The notes under the pieces: generated by a model | What the model saw: only the letters and a program-made list of their open reading frames with translations | Database searches by the model: none | What the model was told of the DNA's origin: nothing | Position numbers and translations under genes: made by a program | Assembly (NCBI GenBank): GCA_018003015.1 | Contig: JAGNEZ010000003.1 | Span: 124,001-188,000, forward strand | Direction: 5' to 3' | DNA: 64,000 nt | From: Phycisphaerae bacterium | GTDB taxonomy: Bacteria; Planctomycetota; Phycisphaerae; UBA1845; PWPN01 | Part shown: piece after piece, positions 1 to 8,477 of the stretch | How positions within the stretch are numbered: the first letter of the stretch is position 1 | Layout: the number at the start of each line of letters is the position of its first letter

Positions 1-675
1 GCCATCGTCGATGCGAGCCAGGTAACCCTCCGGCAGCCGATCCGCCAGTGCACGGCACAGGGTCAGCCCGTTGGTCTGTACGCCGGAACTGGCCAGCAGG
101 ATGATGGCGTCACCGTCGCGCACGTCGCCGACGATTCGGTGGGACTTGGGGGTGATTCGTCCGATGGCTGACCCCGCCAGCACGATGGTATCGGGGCGGA
201 CGATGCCCTTGAGCGCCGGCGTCTCCCCGCCGCCCCAGACGGCGTTAGCCTGCAAGCATCCCTCGGCGAACCCGGCCGCCAGGTCCTCCGCACGGGCGGC
301 ATTCTCGAACCAGGCGGCGTCGCCGACGGCGGCGTGCATGGCCACGGAGATTGGCAGAGCCCCGATGGTAATCAGGTCATTGACGATTGTGGCTACCGTA
401 TCGATGCCCACGTGGCGATACAGACTCCGCCCGGTGAGTCTGAGCATGGCGTCGGCCACGAGATTCTTGGTGCCGAGACCTTCTTCGACATGGGCCAAGT
501 ACTCGGTTGGGGTCTCGACCAGGTAGGCGCTCTCCCCGCGAATGCCGGTCGGCTCGGACAGTCCGTGGCCACCCAGCGCGCCGGCCGTCGTAGCCGCCTG
601 CTTCTGGCAGGCCCGCTTGAAGGCGTCCAGCGTGCCGTAGTTGACGCCGGTCTGCTCGTAGCTCAGAGAACTCAT
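1..675 (-). CDS. AIR synthase (PurM)-family protein, C-terminus cut by window edge
   Basis: The minus strand is open from an ATG at 675 to base 1 without a stop: 225 codons beginning MSSLSYEQTGVNYGTLDAF. The stretch GIDTVATIVNDLITIGALP and the later EGCLQANAVWGGGDTPALKG match the layout of the AIR synthase superfamily, where this Asp/Asn region and the glycine-rich loop bind ATP and metal. PurM makes aminoimidazole ribonucleotide in purine synthesis. The N-terminus (ETPTEYLAHVEEGLGTKN) differs from textbook PurM, which has a GTDGVGTK-like motif there, so a PurM-like paralogue is equally possible. It lies 42 bases downstream of the next minus-strand gene, so co-transcription is plausible. The C-terminal half is outside the window. 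Confidence 0.75.
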   Translation of the reverse strand, partial: MSSLSYEQTGVNYGTLDAFKRACQKQAATTAGALGGHGLSEPTGIRGESAYLVETPTEYLAHVEEGLGTKNLVADAMLRLTGRSLYRHVGIDTVATIVNDLITIGALPISVAMHAAVGDAAWFENAARAEDLAAGFAEGCLQANAVWGGGETPALKGIVRPDTIVLAGSAIGRITPKSHRIVGDVRDGDAIILLASSGVQTNGLTLCRALADRLPEGYLARIDDG

Positions 676-717
676 GCCGATGTTGTAGAGCACGCAGCCG
701 GGCGGGTCAAACCAGGA

Positions 718-1161
718 TCAGCGATCCTCGTCTTCGGGTTCACGAGCCGGTTCGGTAGGCGTGCCCGACGTCGATGTGTCCTCCCCGGCGGAGGTTTGGC
801 TCGCCAGCCAACTGTGCCGGGCGGAGTTGAGGAACATCAGGGCGAAGATGAGCACCAGGACGCCGTTCGGGATATCACCCTGCGACAGCCAGATCAATGC
901 CTCGATGCCCAGGGCCAGTCCGACCAGGCCCGAAGCGACCGCGTCCACCAGGAACGCCCCCCGCCAGCCGGTCCACGCCAGGGCGGCGACGATCAGCATG
1001 GCCACGCCACCGATCCGCATAATCCAGTTGAATACCTCGACCGAGTTGTTGTAGAAGTCGGAGTCGCTCGCGCCCACCCGCTCGAACCAGATACCGATGA
1101 TCAGCATGAGAGCACCGGCGATCAGCGCGGGAAACACGATCGGGTACGTATCCTGTCGCAT
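718..1161 (-). CDS. Small multi-pass membrane protein, function unknown
   Basis: This 147-residue protein starts at the ATG at 1161, which has a strong ribosome site (AAAGGAGG, about 8 bases upstream). A longer open frame upstream exists but would overlap the nitrilase gene antisense to its frame. Four hydrophobic segments are visible (about residues 8-24, 44-63, 66-90 and 98-115), followed by an acidic, Ser/Thr/Pro-rich cytoplasmic-type tail ending EPEDEDR. It sits 16 bases downstream of the nitrilase gene and upstream of the PurM-like gene, all on the minus strand, so the three probably form one operon. I do not recognise the family. Confidence 0.75.
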   Translation of the reverse strand: MRQDTYPIVFPALIAGALMLIIGIWFERVGASDSDFYNNSVEVFNWIMRIGGVAMLIVAALAWTGWRGAFLVDAVASGLVGLALGIEALIWLSQGDIPNGVLVLIFALMFLNSARHSWLASQTSAGEDTSTSGTPTEPAREPEDEDR

Positions 1162-1177
1162 GTGCGAGTTCCTCCTT

Positions 1178-2590
1178 TCAAAAACGATACAGCGCCACGC
1201 GGCGTTCATCAAAGATGTCGGTCCGGGGGGCCACGTTCTTGTCGCCGGCCGCGGAAAGGTCGATTCGAACGACGGCTTCTCTGGGATCGTTCGCGGAGGC
1301 ATGGGCCAGCACCGCGCCGTCCGGACCGACGACGACGCCGGTCTGCCGGTTTGCGCCGGCGACGAAGACGCGGTTTTCGAGGGCCCGGGTTCGGAGCAGG
1401 GCCAGATCCTCGGGCGCATCGAAGACCAGCAGGATCTCCAAACCTTCCAGGGCAAGGCATCTTGGCCCGGTGAACGATCGGACCGCCTGCCCGGAGACGC
1501 ACCCCACCCGGGCTGGCCCCAACGTGAACAAGTCGGTCCGCACGGGAAACGTCGCTGCTCGAATGCCAAAGGCGTTGGCCAGCATCGCCAACCGCTCGGC
1601 CGATTCCTCCCGGGTCATGTTCGCGAGCAGGACCTCGACCCCTTGGCGCTGCAGCGGTTGGAGGAGGTTCTCGCCCATGCCGCCGGTGAATCGGCCCTCA
1701 ATCACCTGGGTAGGCACGGCGGCCACGGTGACCTCACGCACCTGGCCGCTCGCGGGCCGCACCGGCGGCCGATCGTCAAGCAGCCGTTCGCGCCACGCAT
1801 CCGCTACCCACACGCGTCGGGAGGCCCCGCGCGGCAGCTCCGCGACGATCACGGCATCACCTTCCGGCGGGGCCTCGACGGCGACCGACCCGTCCGCTCG
1901 GACGATGCGGCTCATGCCCACGTAGTTGGTACCCGGCATCTCCATGCCGGCCTTGTCGGCGCAGATGAACGGCAGCCCGAACTCCCGAGCCCGAGCCTCG
2001 ATCATGAAGCCGGTCTGCGGATTCTCGTATTCCCCCGGATTACGGGCGGCATTGATCCAGCAGGTCGGCAGGGCAATCAGCTCCGCTCCGTCGGCCGCCA
2101 GGGTGGCGATGATCTCCGGCACCCGGGCTTCAGCACAGATGGCCACGCCGATCCGCCCGACCGGCGTGTCGAACGCCCGGATCTGGTCACCTGGAGTGTA
2201 CCAGTCGCGGTCCGCATTCCACAGAAACCGCTTGCGCGCCCGGCCGACCTCACACCCGCGGTGGTCGATGACCACGGCCGTGTTGTGCAGGGCCGCCCCG
2301 GTGTCCTCTACGAACCCGCAGACCAGGGTCATGCGGTGTTTTGCGGTCCGCCGGGCCAGCCAGGCCACGAACGCTTCACTGCTCAGATGGTCGCCTTCAC
2401 GGTAGGAGCGTATCGAGCCGAGGAGATAGGCGGGGTAAGCACATTCCGGCAGGATGAGCAGTTCAGCATGCCGGGCGGCCGCCTGGGTCATGGCCTGCTC
2501 GATGGACGCGAGCGTGGCGCCGGCCTCGTTCATCAGCCGAGCGGTGATCTGGCCGGCGGCAAGTCGGATCCTACCTGGTTGCGGTTCCAT
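1178..2590 (-). CDS. Carbon-nitrogen hydrolase (nitrilase superfamily), two tandem nitrilase domains
   Basis: This 470-residue protein is read from the ATG at 2590 (MEPQPGRIRL); an in-frame ATG at 2629 would add 13 unremarkable residues. The first domain (about 1-270) has the nitrilase triad: Glu49 in LILPECAYP, Lys120 in RARKRFLW and Cys152 in VAICAEARVPE. The second domain (about 290-470) keeps the fold signature (VGPDGAVLAHA, ALENRVFVAGANRQTG). Its first motif reads LLANMTREES, without the catalytic Glu, and the Cys region reads VGCVSGQAV, so it looks inactive or structural. Such enzymes hydrolyse or transfer amide or nitrile bonds. The substrate cannot be told from the sequence. It is divergent from dnaJ across a short promoter region. 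Confidence 0.85.
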   Translation of the reverse strand: MEPQPGRIRLAAGQITARLMNEAGATLASIEQAMTQAAARHAELLILPECAYPAYLLGSIRSYREGDHLSSEAFVAWLARRTAKHRMTLVCGFVEDTGAALHNTAVVIDHRGCEVGRARKRFLWNADRDWYTPGDQIRAFDTPVGRIGVAICAEARVPEIIATLAADGAELIALPTCWINAARNPGEYENPQTGFMIEARAREFGLPFICADKAGMEMPGTNYVGMSRIVRADGSVAVEAPPEGDAVIVAELPRGASRRVWVADAWRERLLDDRPPVRPASGQVREVTVAAVPTQVIEGRFTGGMGENLLQPLQRQGVEVLLANMTREESAERLAMLANAFGIRAATFPVRTDLFTLGPARVGCVSGQAVRSFTGPRCLALEGLEILLVFDAPEDLALLRTRALENRVFVAGANRQTGVVVGPDGAVLAHASANDPREAVVRIDLSAAGDKNVAPRTDIFDERRVALYRF

Positions 2591-2623
2591 GGCGGCCCCG
2601 ATCGTAGGATGCGCGCCCTCGCT

Positions 2624-2651
2624 TTGCAACGCTCTTGGGTAATCCTATAAT
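2624..2651 (+). promoter_or_regulatory. Sigma-70-type promoter for dnaJ operon
   Basis: TTGCAA (2624-2629), a 16-base spacer and a perfect TATAAT (2646-2651) lie just before dnaJ. The predicted start of transcription is near 2658. A GGAGG at 2662-2666 follows, with an ATG at 2668 that opens a 6-codon frame ending over the dnaJ start. Confidence 0.6.
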
Positions 2652-2680
2652 TCGTACTGCTGGAGGCATGAAGCACGATT

Positions 2681-3739
2681 ATGGCTGAGCGCGACTACTA
2701 CGAAGTGCTGGGTGTCTCACGGAGTGCAACTCCTGACCAGATCAAGAGCGCCTACCGCAAACTAGCCAAGAAATTCCACCCCGACCGCAATCCCGACGAC
2801 AAGACGGCTGAATCCAGGTTCAAGGAGGTTCAGGCGGCCTACGAAGTGCTCAGCGATGCGCAGCAGCGTCAGCGGTACGACACGTTCGGTTACACCGGGC
2901 CGCGTTCGGGTGAAGGTCCGCAAGGCTGGCGTTCGGGTCCGGCCCACGAGCACGTCTATACCTGGCGGAACGGCGGTGGCCCGGACATCCCGGTGGAGAA
3001 TCTGGAGGACCTGTTCCAGGTTTTTGCCGGCCAGGGCGGCTTCGGCGGATTGGGCGGCGGCGGGCGCGGCGGGGGCGCCGCCGATGGCATCTTCGAGCAG
3101 TTCTTCGGCGGAAGACGGGGACGCGGTGGTCGCAGCGGTCGTGGGGGGCGTGATCGGACCTCAGAGGCGGCCGAGGGCTACCAGAACGCGGGCCAGGACA
3201 TCGAACACCCGGTCAGCTTGACGTTCGAACAGGCGGTCCACGGCACGGCCCTGGATCTGCAGCTGACCCCGGCGGGCGGGGGTGTGGCGGAAGCCGTCCG
3301 AGTGAAGATTCCCCCGGGTGTGGCCGAGGGCCAGCGGGTTCGCGTCCGCGGCAAGGGCGGGCCCAGTGTTCCGGGCCGTCCGTCTGGCGACCTTTACATT
3401 GTCTGCCACATCCGGCCGCACGCGTTCTTCCGACGCATGGGCCATGACATCTACCTCGAATTGCCCCTCACGATTAGCGAAGCGGTGCTGGGCACCAAGG
3501 TCGAGATCCCCACGCTGGAGGGTAAGAGCGTCCTGACCGTACCCCCGGGCACGCCGAGCGGCTCGAAGCTTCGGCTCAAAGGCCAAGGGGTCAAACCGCC
3601 GGGCGACAAGCCGCCGGGCGACTTGTTCGCCGTGGTTCGGATCGTTCCCCCGAAATCGCTCACCCCGCGGCAGCGAGAGCTGTATGAGCAACTGCGCATG
3701 GTGGGTGAGGATTTGCCCCGTCAGGGGCTGGGCTGGTGA
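2681..3739 (+). CDS. DnaJ/CbpA-type J-domain co-chaperone, no zinc finger
   Basis: This 352-residue protein opens with a J domain (about 4-70, [17 protein letters not shown]) that carries the HPD tripeptide in [11 protein letters not shown], the motif that stimulates DnaK ATPase. A Gly/Phe- and Gly/Arg-rich linker follows (about 110-160). The C-terminal substrate-binding beta domains follow ([33 protein letters not shown]). No CxxCxGxG zinc repeats are present, so it is a type II or CbpA-like Hsp40 rather than classical DnaJ. The start has an unusually distant Shine-Dalgarno (GGAGG ends 14 bases upstream). The next gene begins within 20 bases of its stop. Confidence 0.93.
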   Translation: MAERDYYEVLGVSRSATPDQIKSAYRKLAKKFHPDRNPDDKTAESRFKEVQAAYEVLSDAQQRQRYDTFGYTGPRSGEGPQGWRSGPAHEHVYTWRNGGGPDIPVENLEDLFQVFAGQGGFGGLGGGGRGGGAADGIFEQFFGGRRGRGGRSGRGGRDRTSEAAEGYQNAGQDIEHPVSLTFEQAVHGTALDLQLTPAGGGVAEAVRVKIPPGVAEGQRVRVRGKGGPSVPGRPSGDLYIVCHIRPHAFFRRMGHDIYLELPLTISEAVLGTKVEIPTLEGKSVLTVPPGTPSGSKLRLKGQGVKPPGDKPPGDLFAVVRIVPPKSLTPRQRELYEQLRMVGEDLPRQGLGW

Positions 3740-3753
3740 AAGGAAGTCTTCGG

Positions 3754-4146
3754 ATGGCCGGCGTCGAGGAAAACCGCCGTCAACGCACTGCTCTGATCCT
3801 CGTCCTGTTCGGAGCGGGCCTGATCATTCTCGGCTTCATCCTCAGCCTTCGTCAACAGGAGGAAATGGAGACCGTCACCAAGCCGGTGACGACGATGAGC
3901 GCCGAGCAACGATCTTCGTGGGCCCAGGCGATCCGGCAGTTTCTTTTCTTGATGCTTGTCATTCTCGGCGTGTTTTCCGTCGGTACCTTGGCCTTTCTGC
4001 GTTGGAGCAGGCGATTCCGGCAGTGGCTGCTGCACAAACCCCCGGCGGCCACGCCGAACGGGGATGTCTGGGCGATGCACCGTTTGCCCGAGGAGGAGAG
4101 TCAGGAATCGCCGCCCGAAGAGCCGCCGCCGGGTACACGGGAGTGA
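3754..4146 (+). CDS. Small two-pass membrane protein, unknown function
   Basis: This 130-residue protein is read from the ATG at 3754 (MAGVEENRRQRT), preceded by AAAGGA at good spacing. A GTG at 3736 overlapping the dnaJ stop is an alternative. Hydrophobic helices lie at about 12-32 and 62-83, separated by a short loop. The C-terminus is Pro/Glu-rich (EEESQESPPEEPPPG). It sits between dnaJ and a TPR-like membrane gene and is probably co-transcribed with them. No family recognised. Confidence 0.7.
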   Translation: MAGVEENRRQRTALILVLFGAGLIILGFILSLRQQEEMETVTKPVTTMSAEQRSSWAQAIRQFLFLMLVILGVFSVGTLAFLRWSRRFRQWLLHKPPAATPNGDVWAMHRLPEEESQESPPEEPPPGTRE

Positions 4147-4163
4147 CCTCTGGGAGGCAGATT

Positions 4164-5330
4164 GTGAGCAGTGAGCTTCTACTGGATGAGGCACTGGGCA
4201 GTACTCCGGTGATGGATGAGGGCATCGATCAGGCGCGGCCGCGGCAACCGCGTCTCATCCAGGCCCTGATTGCCATGACCGCGGGTATCGCCGCCCTCAT
4301 GGTCATTGGCATCGTCACCGCGGGCGTCATCATGGGGGCGCCATCTGCCGCCGGCCGCGGAGGCCCCCTGCTGGCTGTCGTCGTGCTGCTCGCCTTCGGT
4401 CTGAGTGCCTGCGGGCTCATGATTGTCGGGATCTGCGTGCTGCGCAAGCTGAGCCAGCTGTCGGAACAGGCGGCCTCGATCGAACACGGTACCTCGGTTC
4501 TGGCCGAGCGGAGTGTCGCCCGGCAAGCGGAAGAGAAGTCGGCGATCGGCCAGCTGGATCTGACCGAGCTGCCCCGGCTCATGACCGAGATCCGCGACAT
4601 CCTGCTTCTGCCGGAAGAGCATCGCCAGCGACGGTTCGAGCAGATCATTGAATCCGAGTTCACCCAGCGTCTGGCCCGGGCCCGGCAGTGCACGGCGTCA
4701 CGCGACTTTCACCACGCCCGCGAGGAGCTCAATATCCTGGCCGCCCGATTCGGCGAGGATGATCGCATCCGTGAGGCCCGAGGCACGCTGGAGCGAGTGG
4801 CCAAGGCCGCCGAGGAGCAGGATATCGTCAGTGTCCGCCGCCAGATCCAGGACTTCATGGGTCTGAACCGGTGGGACGAGGCCGAGAAGCTGGCCCGCGA
4901 GCTGACCGACAAGTACCCGAGCGCTCCCGACCCTGTCGCCCTCATCGAACACGTGTGCCGCGAACGCCAGGTTTACGAACAGCGGCAGCGAGTCCGGATC
5001 CTCGAGGAGATCCAGGGGTACGTTCATCAGCGGCGGTGGAAAGAAGCCGCGGAGGGTACTCGCCAGTTCCTGGTCAGGTTCCCTGTCGGCCCCGACGCCG
5101 ACAACCTCCGTACCCAGATCGATACGCTCGAGGCCAATGCCGAGATCCAGATCCGCCAGCAGCTCGAGAATCAGTTCAAGGACTGCCTCAAGCAGCAGCA
5201 GTACTGGGATGCCCTGGCCCTGGCCCGGCGGATCGTCACCGAGTACCCCTTCAGTCCGCAGGCCAATGCCCTCCGCGGGCGGGTCGCTCGGCTGGAGGAA
5301 CTGGCCCGGACTCACCAGCCGCAACGCTAG
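4164..5330 (+). CDS. Membrane-anchored TPR/coiled-coil protein
   Basis: This 388-residue protein starts at a GTG at 4164 with GGGAGG upstream at proper spacing. The open frame extends much further upstream, but that part overlaps dnaJ and the small membrane gene. Two membrane helices (about 31-56 and 68-94) are followed by a long charged helical region. It contains repeated motifs of the type (W/H)(D/K)EA(E/A)...FP.....A: FHHAREELNILAARFGED, WDEAEKLARELTDKYPSAPD, WKEAAEGTRQFLVRFPVGPD and WDALALARRIVTEYPFSPQ. These look like TPR-like helical hairpins facing the cytoplasm. Such proteins usually act as scaffolds. It is the last gene of the dnaJ group. Confidence 0.75.
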   Translation: MSSELLLDEALGSTPVMDEGIDQARPRQPRLIQALIAMTAGIAALMVIGIVTAGVIMGAPSAAGRGGPLLAVVVLLAFGLSACGLMIVGICVLRKLSQLSEQAASIEHGTSVLAERSVARQAEEKSAIGQLDLTELPRLMTEIRDILLLPEEHRQRRFEQIIESEFTQRLARARQCTASRDFHHAREELNILAARFGEDDRIREARGTLERVAKAAEEQDIVSVRRQIQDFMGLNRWDEAEKLARELTDKYPSAPDPVALIEHVCRERQVYEQRQRVRILEEIQGYVHQRRWKEAAEGTRQFLVRFPVGPDADNLRTQIDTLEANAEIQIRQQLENQFKDCLKQQQYWDALALARRIVTEYPFSPQANALRGRVARLEELARTHQPQR

Positions 5331-5620
5331 GTCTATTCGCCAAGCGTTCTCGGGCCACGGACGGGCAACCGTCCTGGCCGCGTGCCCAGGGAAGATCCTC
5401 CATGCGATGCATGGGTTTCGTTTCAGGTTCAAGAGTGCCTTCTGCCGATATCCTCTTTTGGACGAGGCACTTACATCAGGCTGGCGCGGTCGAGCTCACG
5501 GATTCAGGACTCGCGGATTCGCGATCCCGGCGGCACGTTCCGCGTCGCTGCTACGATGAATGGTGTCGTTTTCAAAGGTGGACGGCAGAGAGTCTCTGCC
5601 TCTTATCAACCGAGGTTAAC

Positions 5621-8233
5621 ATGAGCTTCAAAATGATGCGGAGCGTAACGGTGGGTATCAGCGTTCTGGTCATGAGTGCGGGGGCGCACGCGGCGGTGAC
5701 CCTCGACGCCGAATACACCGGCGGGGCATTCGGCACCCTGATTGTGACCAACCAGTCCGATGAAGCCACTCCCCTGACGATCGTGACGCCAGGCGGTGGG
5801 CCGAGCGTCCGCCTCACCTCGGCCAAGAACATCACCGTCAATGCGATTTCGGGCGTAGCTGTGGTCGGCTCGGGCACTACCTCGGTGCTCGTCACAATCA
5901 ACGACGGCGCTTTCGTCGGGGCCACCGGCTTCCATTACGTGGGCAATGGCCAGGATGACCTGATCACGCTGGGCAATGCGGCCACTACAACCCTCTTCAA
6001 CACGAGCAACCTGGGTAACGTATCCGGGATTGTCATCGACACCTCAACCACCTTGGGTGGAAACGACACCCTGACCATCGATTACACGGTGATGACCTGG
6101 GGGGGCGGATCATTCACAACCACCGACGTGGGTGGGCTCAACTCGCTCGCGACCATCACCATGAACGCCAGTGGGTGGATCCGAAATAGCGTCGGGGGCA
6201 CAGGGGACATTTCCCTGCTCGCGATGACGTCGATCACCATCGCGGGCAATGGCCTGACGCTTGGGACGGGAGGGATCTGGCTCGAAGCCCCGACAGTCAC
6301 CATTGCCAACAGCACGGTGACTTGCGCCACCATGAGCGTCACCGCCGACAATCTCGTTCTCGGCGACGGCAGCGGGGCGGCCGACAGCGCCATCCTTCGA
6401 CTCGCGGGAGCGGATCAGATCTCGGGTTTGCCCAACGTCAGCGTCGCATCGGACGGCAAGCTGGACCTAAATGGCCAGAGCGAGAGCATCGGCACCCTGA
6501 CCATGGACGGCGGCACCGTCGCCAGCGGAGCGGGCACACTCACCCTGGGTGGCAATGTCACCGTGGCCGGCACGACCAACGCGACCGCGACGGTGAGCGG
6601 CAACCTGAACCTGGGCGGCGCCACGCGGACCTTCACCATTGCCAACGGTGGCGCCGATGTGGACTGCCAGATCGGTGCGGTGACCTCCAACGGCGGCGTG
6701 ACCAAGGCCGGGCCAGGCACCTTGCAGCTCACCGGCGCGAATACCTACGCCGGGGCAACCACCGTCAACGCCGGTGTCCTCCAGGTCACCGGCAGCATCG
6801 CCAACAGCGCGACGACCCTGACGGCCGGCACATTCGGCGGAACGGGTGCGGCCGGAACGATCACCGCGACCGGCGGCAGCCTCGCCCCCGGGGTCAGTCC
6901 CGGGGCTCTGGCGTGCGGCACTCTGACCCTCAGCGCGGCCAACACCCTGAACCTGGAGATCAACGGCACCGCGGCCGGTGCTCAGTATGATCAGCTCAAT
7001 GTGACCGGTTCGGTCGACCTGAGTGGCGCGACCCTGGGGATCGATCTGGGCGTGTTCACACCGTCGGCTGGAGACACATTCACGATCATCAGCAACGACG
7101 GAAATGATGCCGTCGTCGGCCGGTTCGCCCAGGCCCAGAGCATCACCATGAACGGAGTGTTGTTCCTCATCGACTACACCGGCGGCGACGGCAATGACGT
7201 GGTCCTTCTGGTCCCCTGGGCAACCGCCACGCTCGGCTCGCTCTCGGTGAGCCCTGGCACCCTGACGCCCGCGTTTGACGCCCTGACGACGTCCTACGCC
7301 GTGGCCGTGGCCAGTCAAACCACAAGCATCGCGGTCACGATCGCGCCGGCTCAACAGAACGCGGTGATCACGCTCAACGGGAACACAGTGACGCCCGGCG
7401 CAGCGACCAGCGTGAGCCTCAACCCGGGAGCCAATGTCATCCACGTCGTCGTGACCGCCCAGGACACGACCACCACCGAAGAATACACCATCACCGTGAA
7501 CCGGGCCCCGTCCGCTGGCTCATCGATCACGGGACTGACTAACCTGACGCTGACGCCGGGTACCCTGGTGCCGGCGTTCGACGCGGACACGCCCACCTAC
7601 TTGGTGGACGTGGACAGCGACACGTCCACGATCCAGGTCGTCCCCACCCTCCGAGACGTCAGGGGCATCCTCAAGCTCAACGGCATCCAGCAACAGAGCA
7701 CCGCACCCTTTGTTCTCGATCTCGCCGTCGGCGCCAACGTACTGACCATCGAGACGATCTCAGAGAATCGGTCCTTCCGACGCGACTATCAGGTCACCAT
7801 CAGCCGGGCGGCGTCCACCGATGCGACCCTGGCAACACTCGCGGTCACGCCGGGCGAACTCTCACCGACCTTCGACACCAACGTGACCTCCTACACGGTG
7901 GCGATGGAGTACGCCATCCCCGTGATCGGTATCACACCGACCGCCGCAGAGGCCAACGCGACCATCACCGTCAACGGGACCGCCCAGGTGAGTGGTACGA
8001 TCACGGTGTTGCCCGTGGCCGTCGGATCGAACTCGTTCTCGATCGTGGTGACCGCACCGGATGGGACGACGCAGAAGAGTTACACACTGACCGTGACTCG
8101 TGCCGCTGAAACAACAACGAGTCTATTGCCCCTGCTGCCCTGCGGCACGCTCGGGGCAACGGAGCTGGGCATGATGATGGCCGGCCTATTCCTGCTTCGG
8201 GGAAACCGGCAATCGTTCAGAGCCACGAAGTGA
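5621..8233 (+). CDS. Large exported surface protein: autotransporter-type repeat, three cadherin-like domains, Cys-Gly C-terminal anchor
   Basis: This 870-residue protein starts at the ATG at 5621, which begins a clear signal peptide (MSFKMMRSVTVGISVLVMSA, cleavage near AHA-AVT). Residues about 30-350 are Gly/Thr/Asn-rich beta-helix-like sequence. A passenger-associated (PATR-type) repeat lies near 355-395 (KAGPGTLQLTGANTYAGATT). Three cadherin-like beta-sandwich domains follow at about 535, 635 and 735, each starting L..L..(S/T)PG(T/E)L.P.FD and ending with YT(I/L)TV(N/T)R. The C-terminus (about 832-870) has LLPCGTLGATELG, a hydrophobic helix and a basic RGNR stop, like a sorting or anchor signal. 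There is no beta-barrel domain, so it is not a classical autotransporter. The 290 bases upstream of it hold no gene that I can support. Confidence 0.85.
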   Translation: MSFKMMRSVTVGISVLVMSAGAHAAVTLDAEYTGGAFGTLIVTNQSDEATPLTIVTPGGGPSVRLTSAKNITVNAISGVAVVGSGTTSVLVTINDGAFVGATGFHYVGNGQDDLITLGNAATTTLFNTSNLGNVSGIVIDTSTTLGGNDTLTIDYTVMTWGGGSFTTTDVGGLNSLATITMNASGWIRNSVGGTGDISLLAMTSITIAGNGLTLGTGGIWLEAPTVTIANSTVTCATMSVTADNLVLGDGSGAADSAILRLAGADQISGLPNVSVASDGKLDLNGQSESIGTLTMDGGTVASGAGTLTLGGNVTVAGTTNATATVSGNLNLGGATRTFTIANGGADVDCQIGAVTSNGGVTKAGPGTLQLTGANTYAGATTVNAGVLQVTGSIANSATTLTAGTFGGTGAAGTITATGGSLAPGVSPGALACGTLTLSAANTLNLEINGTAAGAQYDQLNVTGSVDLSGATLGIDLGVFTPSAGDTFTIISNDGNDAVVGRFAQAQSITMNGVLFLIDYTGGDGNDVVLLVPWATATLGSLSVSPGTLTPAFDALTTSYAVAVASQTTSIAVTIAPAQQNAVITLNGNTVTPGAATSVSLNPGANVIHVVVTAQDTTTTEEYTITVNRAPSAGSSITGLTNLTLTPGTLVPAFDADTPTYLVDVDSDTSTIQVVPTLRDVRGILKLNGIQQQSTAPFVLDLAVGANVLTIETISENRSFRRDYQVTISRAASTDATLATLAVTPGELSPTFDTNVTSYTVAMEYAIPVIGITPTAAEANATITVNGTAQVSGTITVLPVAVGSNSFSIVVTAPDGTTQKSYTLTVTRAAETTTSLLPLLPCGTLGATELGMMMAGLFLLRGNRQSFRATK

Positions 8234-8408
8234 TGCAGTAACGCATCGAGGAAGATGCGGCCGCGTCGACACCGATGATCGCGATGCGCGTCTTCCTGGC
8301 CACACCGGAAGAAACGGCCTCCCCGGCCGTCGGTCCCCGGATCATGCCCGCGGCGACCAGGCTTGCCGGCACCGCCGCACAGGCTTTCAGCACCTCTCTC
8401 CGAGCCAT
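8217..8408 (-). pseudogene. Remnant of Tat-exported Gfo/Idh-type oxidoreductase (N-terminus only)
   Basis: A 63-residue frame begins MARREVLKACAAVPASL, a twin-arginine-like leader, and continues to RKTRIAIIGVDAAASS, which reads like the first beta strand of a Rossmann fold. It then stops. Full-length proteins of this type, such as the one at 13587-14888, continue for almost 400 more residues. The end overlaps the 3' end of the converging surface-protein gene by 17 bases. It lies 69 bases downstream of mqnC. It is best read as a truncated relic. A free-standing small exported peptide is possible but less likely. Confidence 0.5.
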
Positions 8409-8477
8409 GTGACGATTTGTGGCTTCTCCTCCCGGATCTTCTGACGATCCGCATGCGACCGGACGCCCGAGGAGGAA

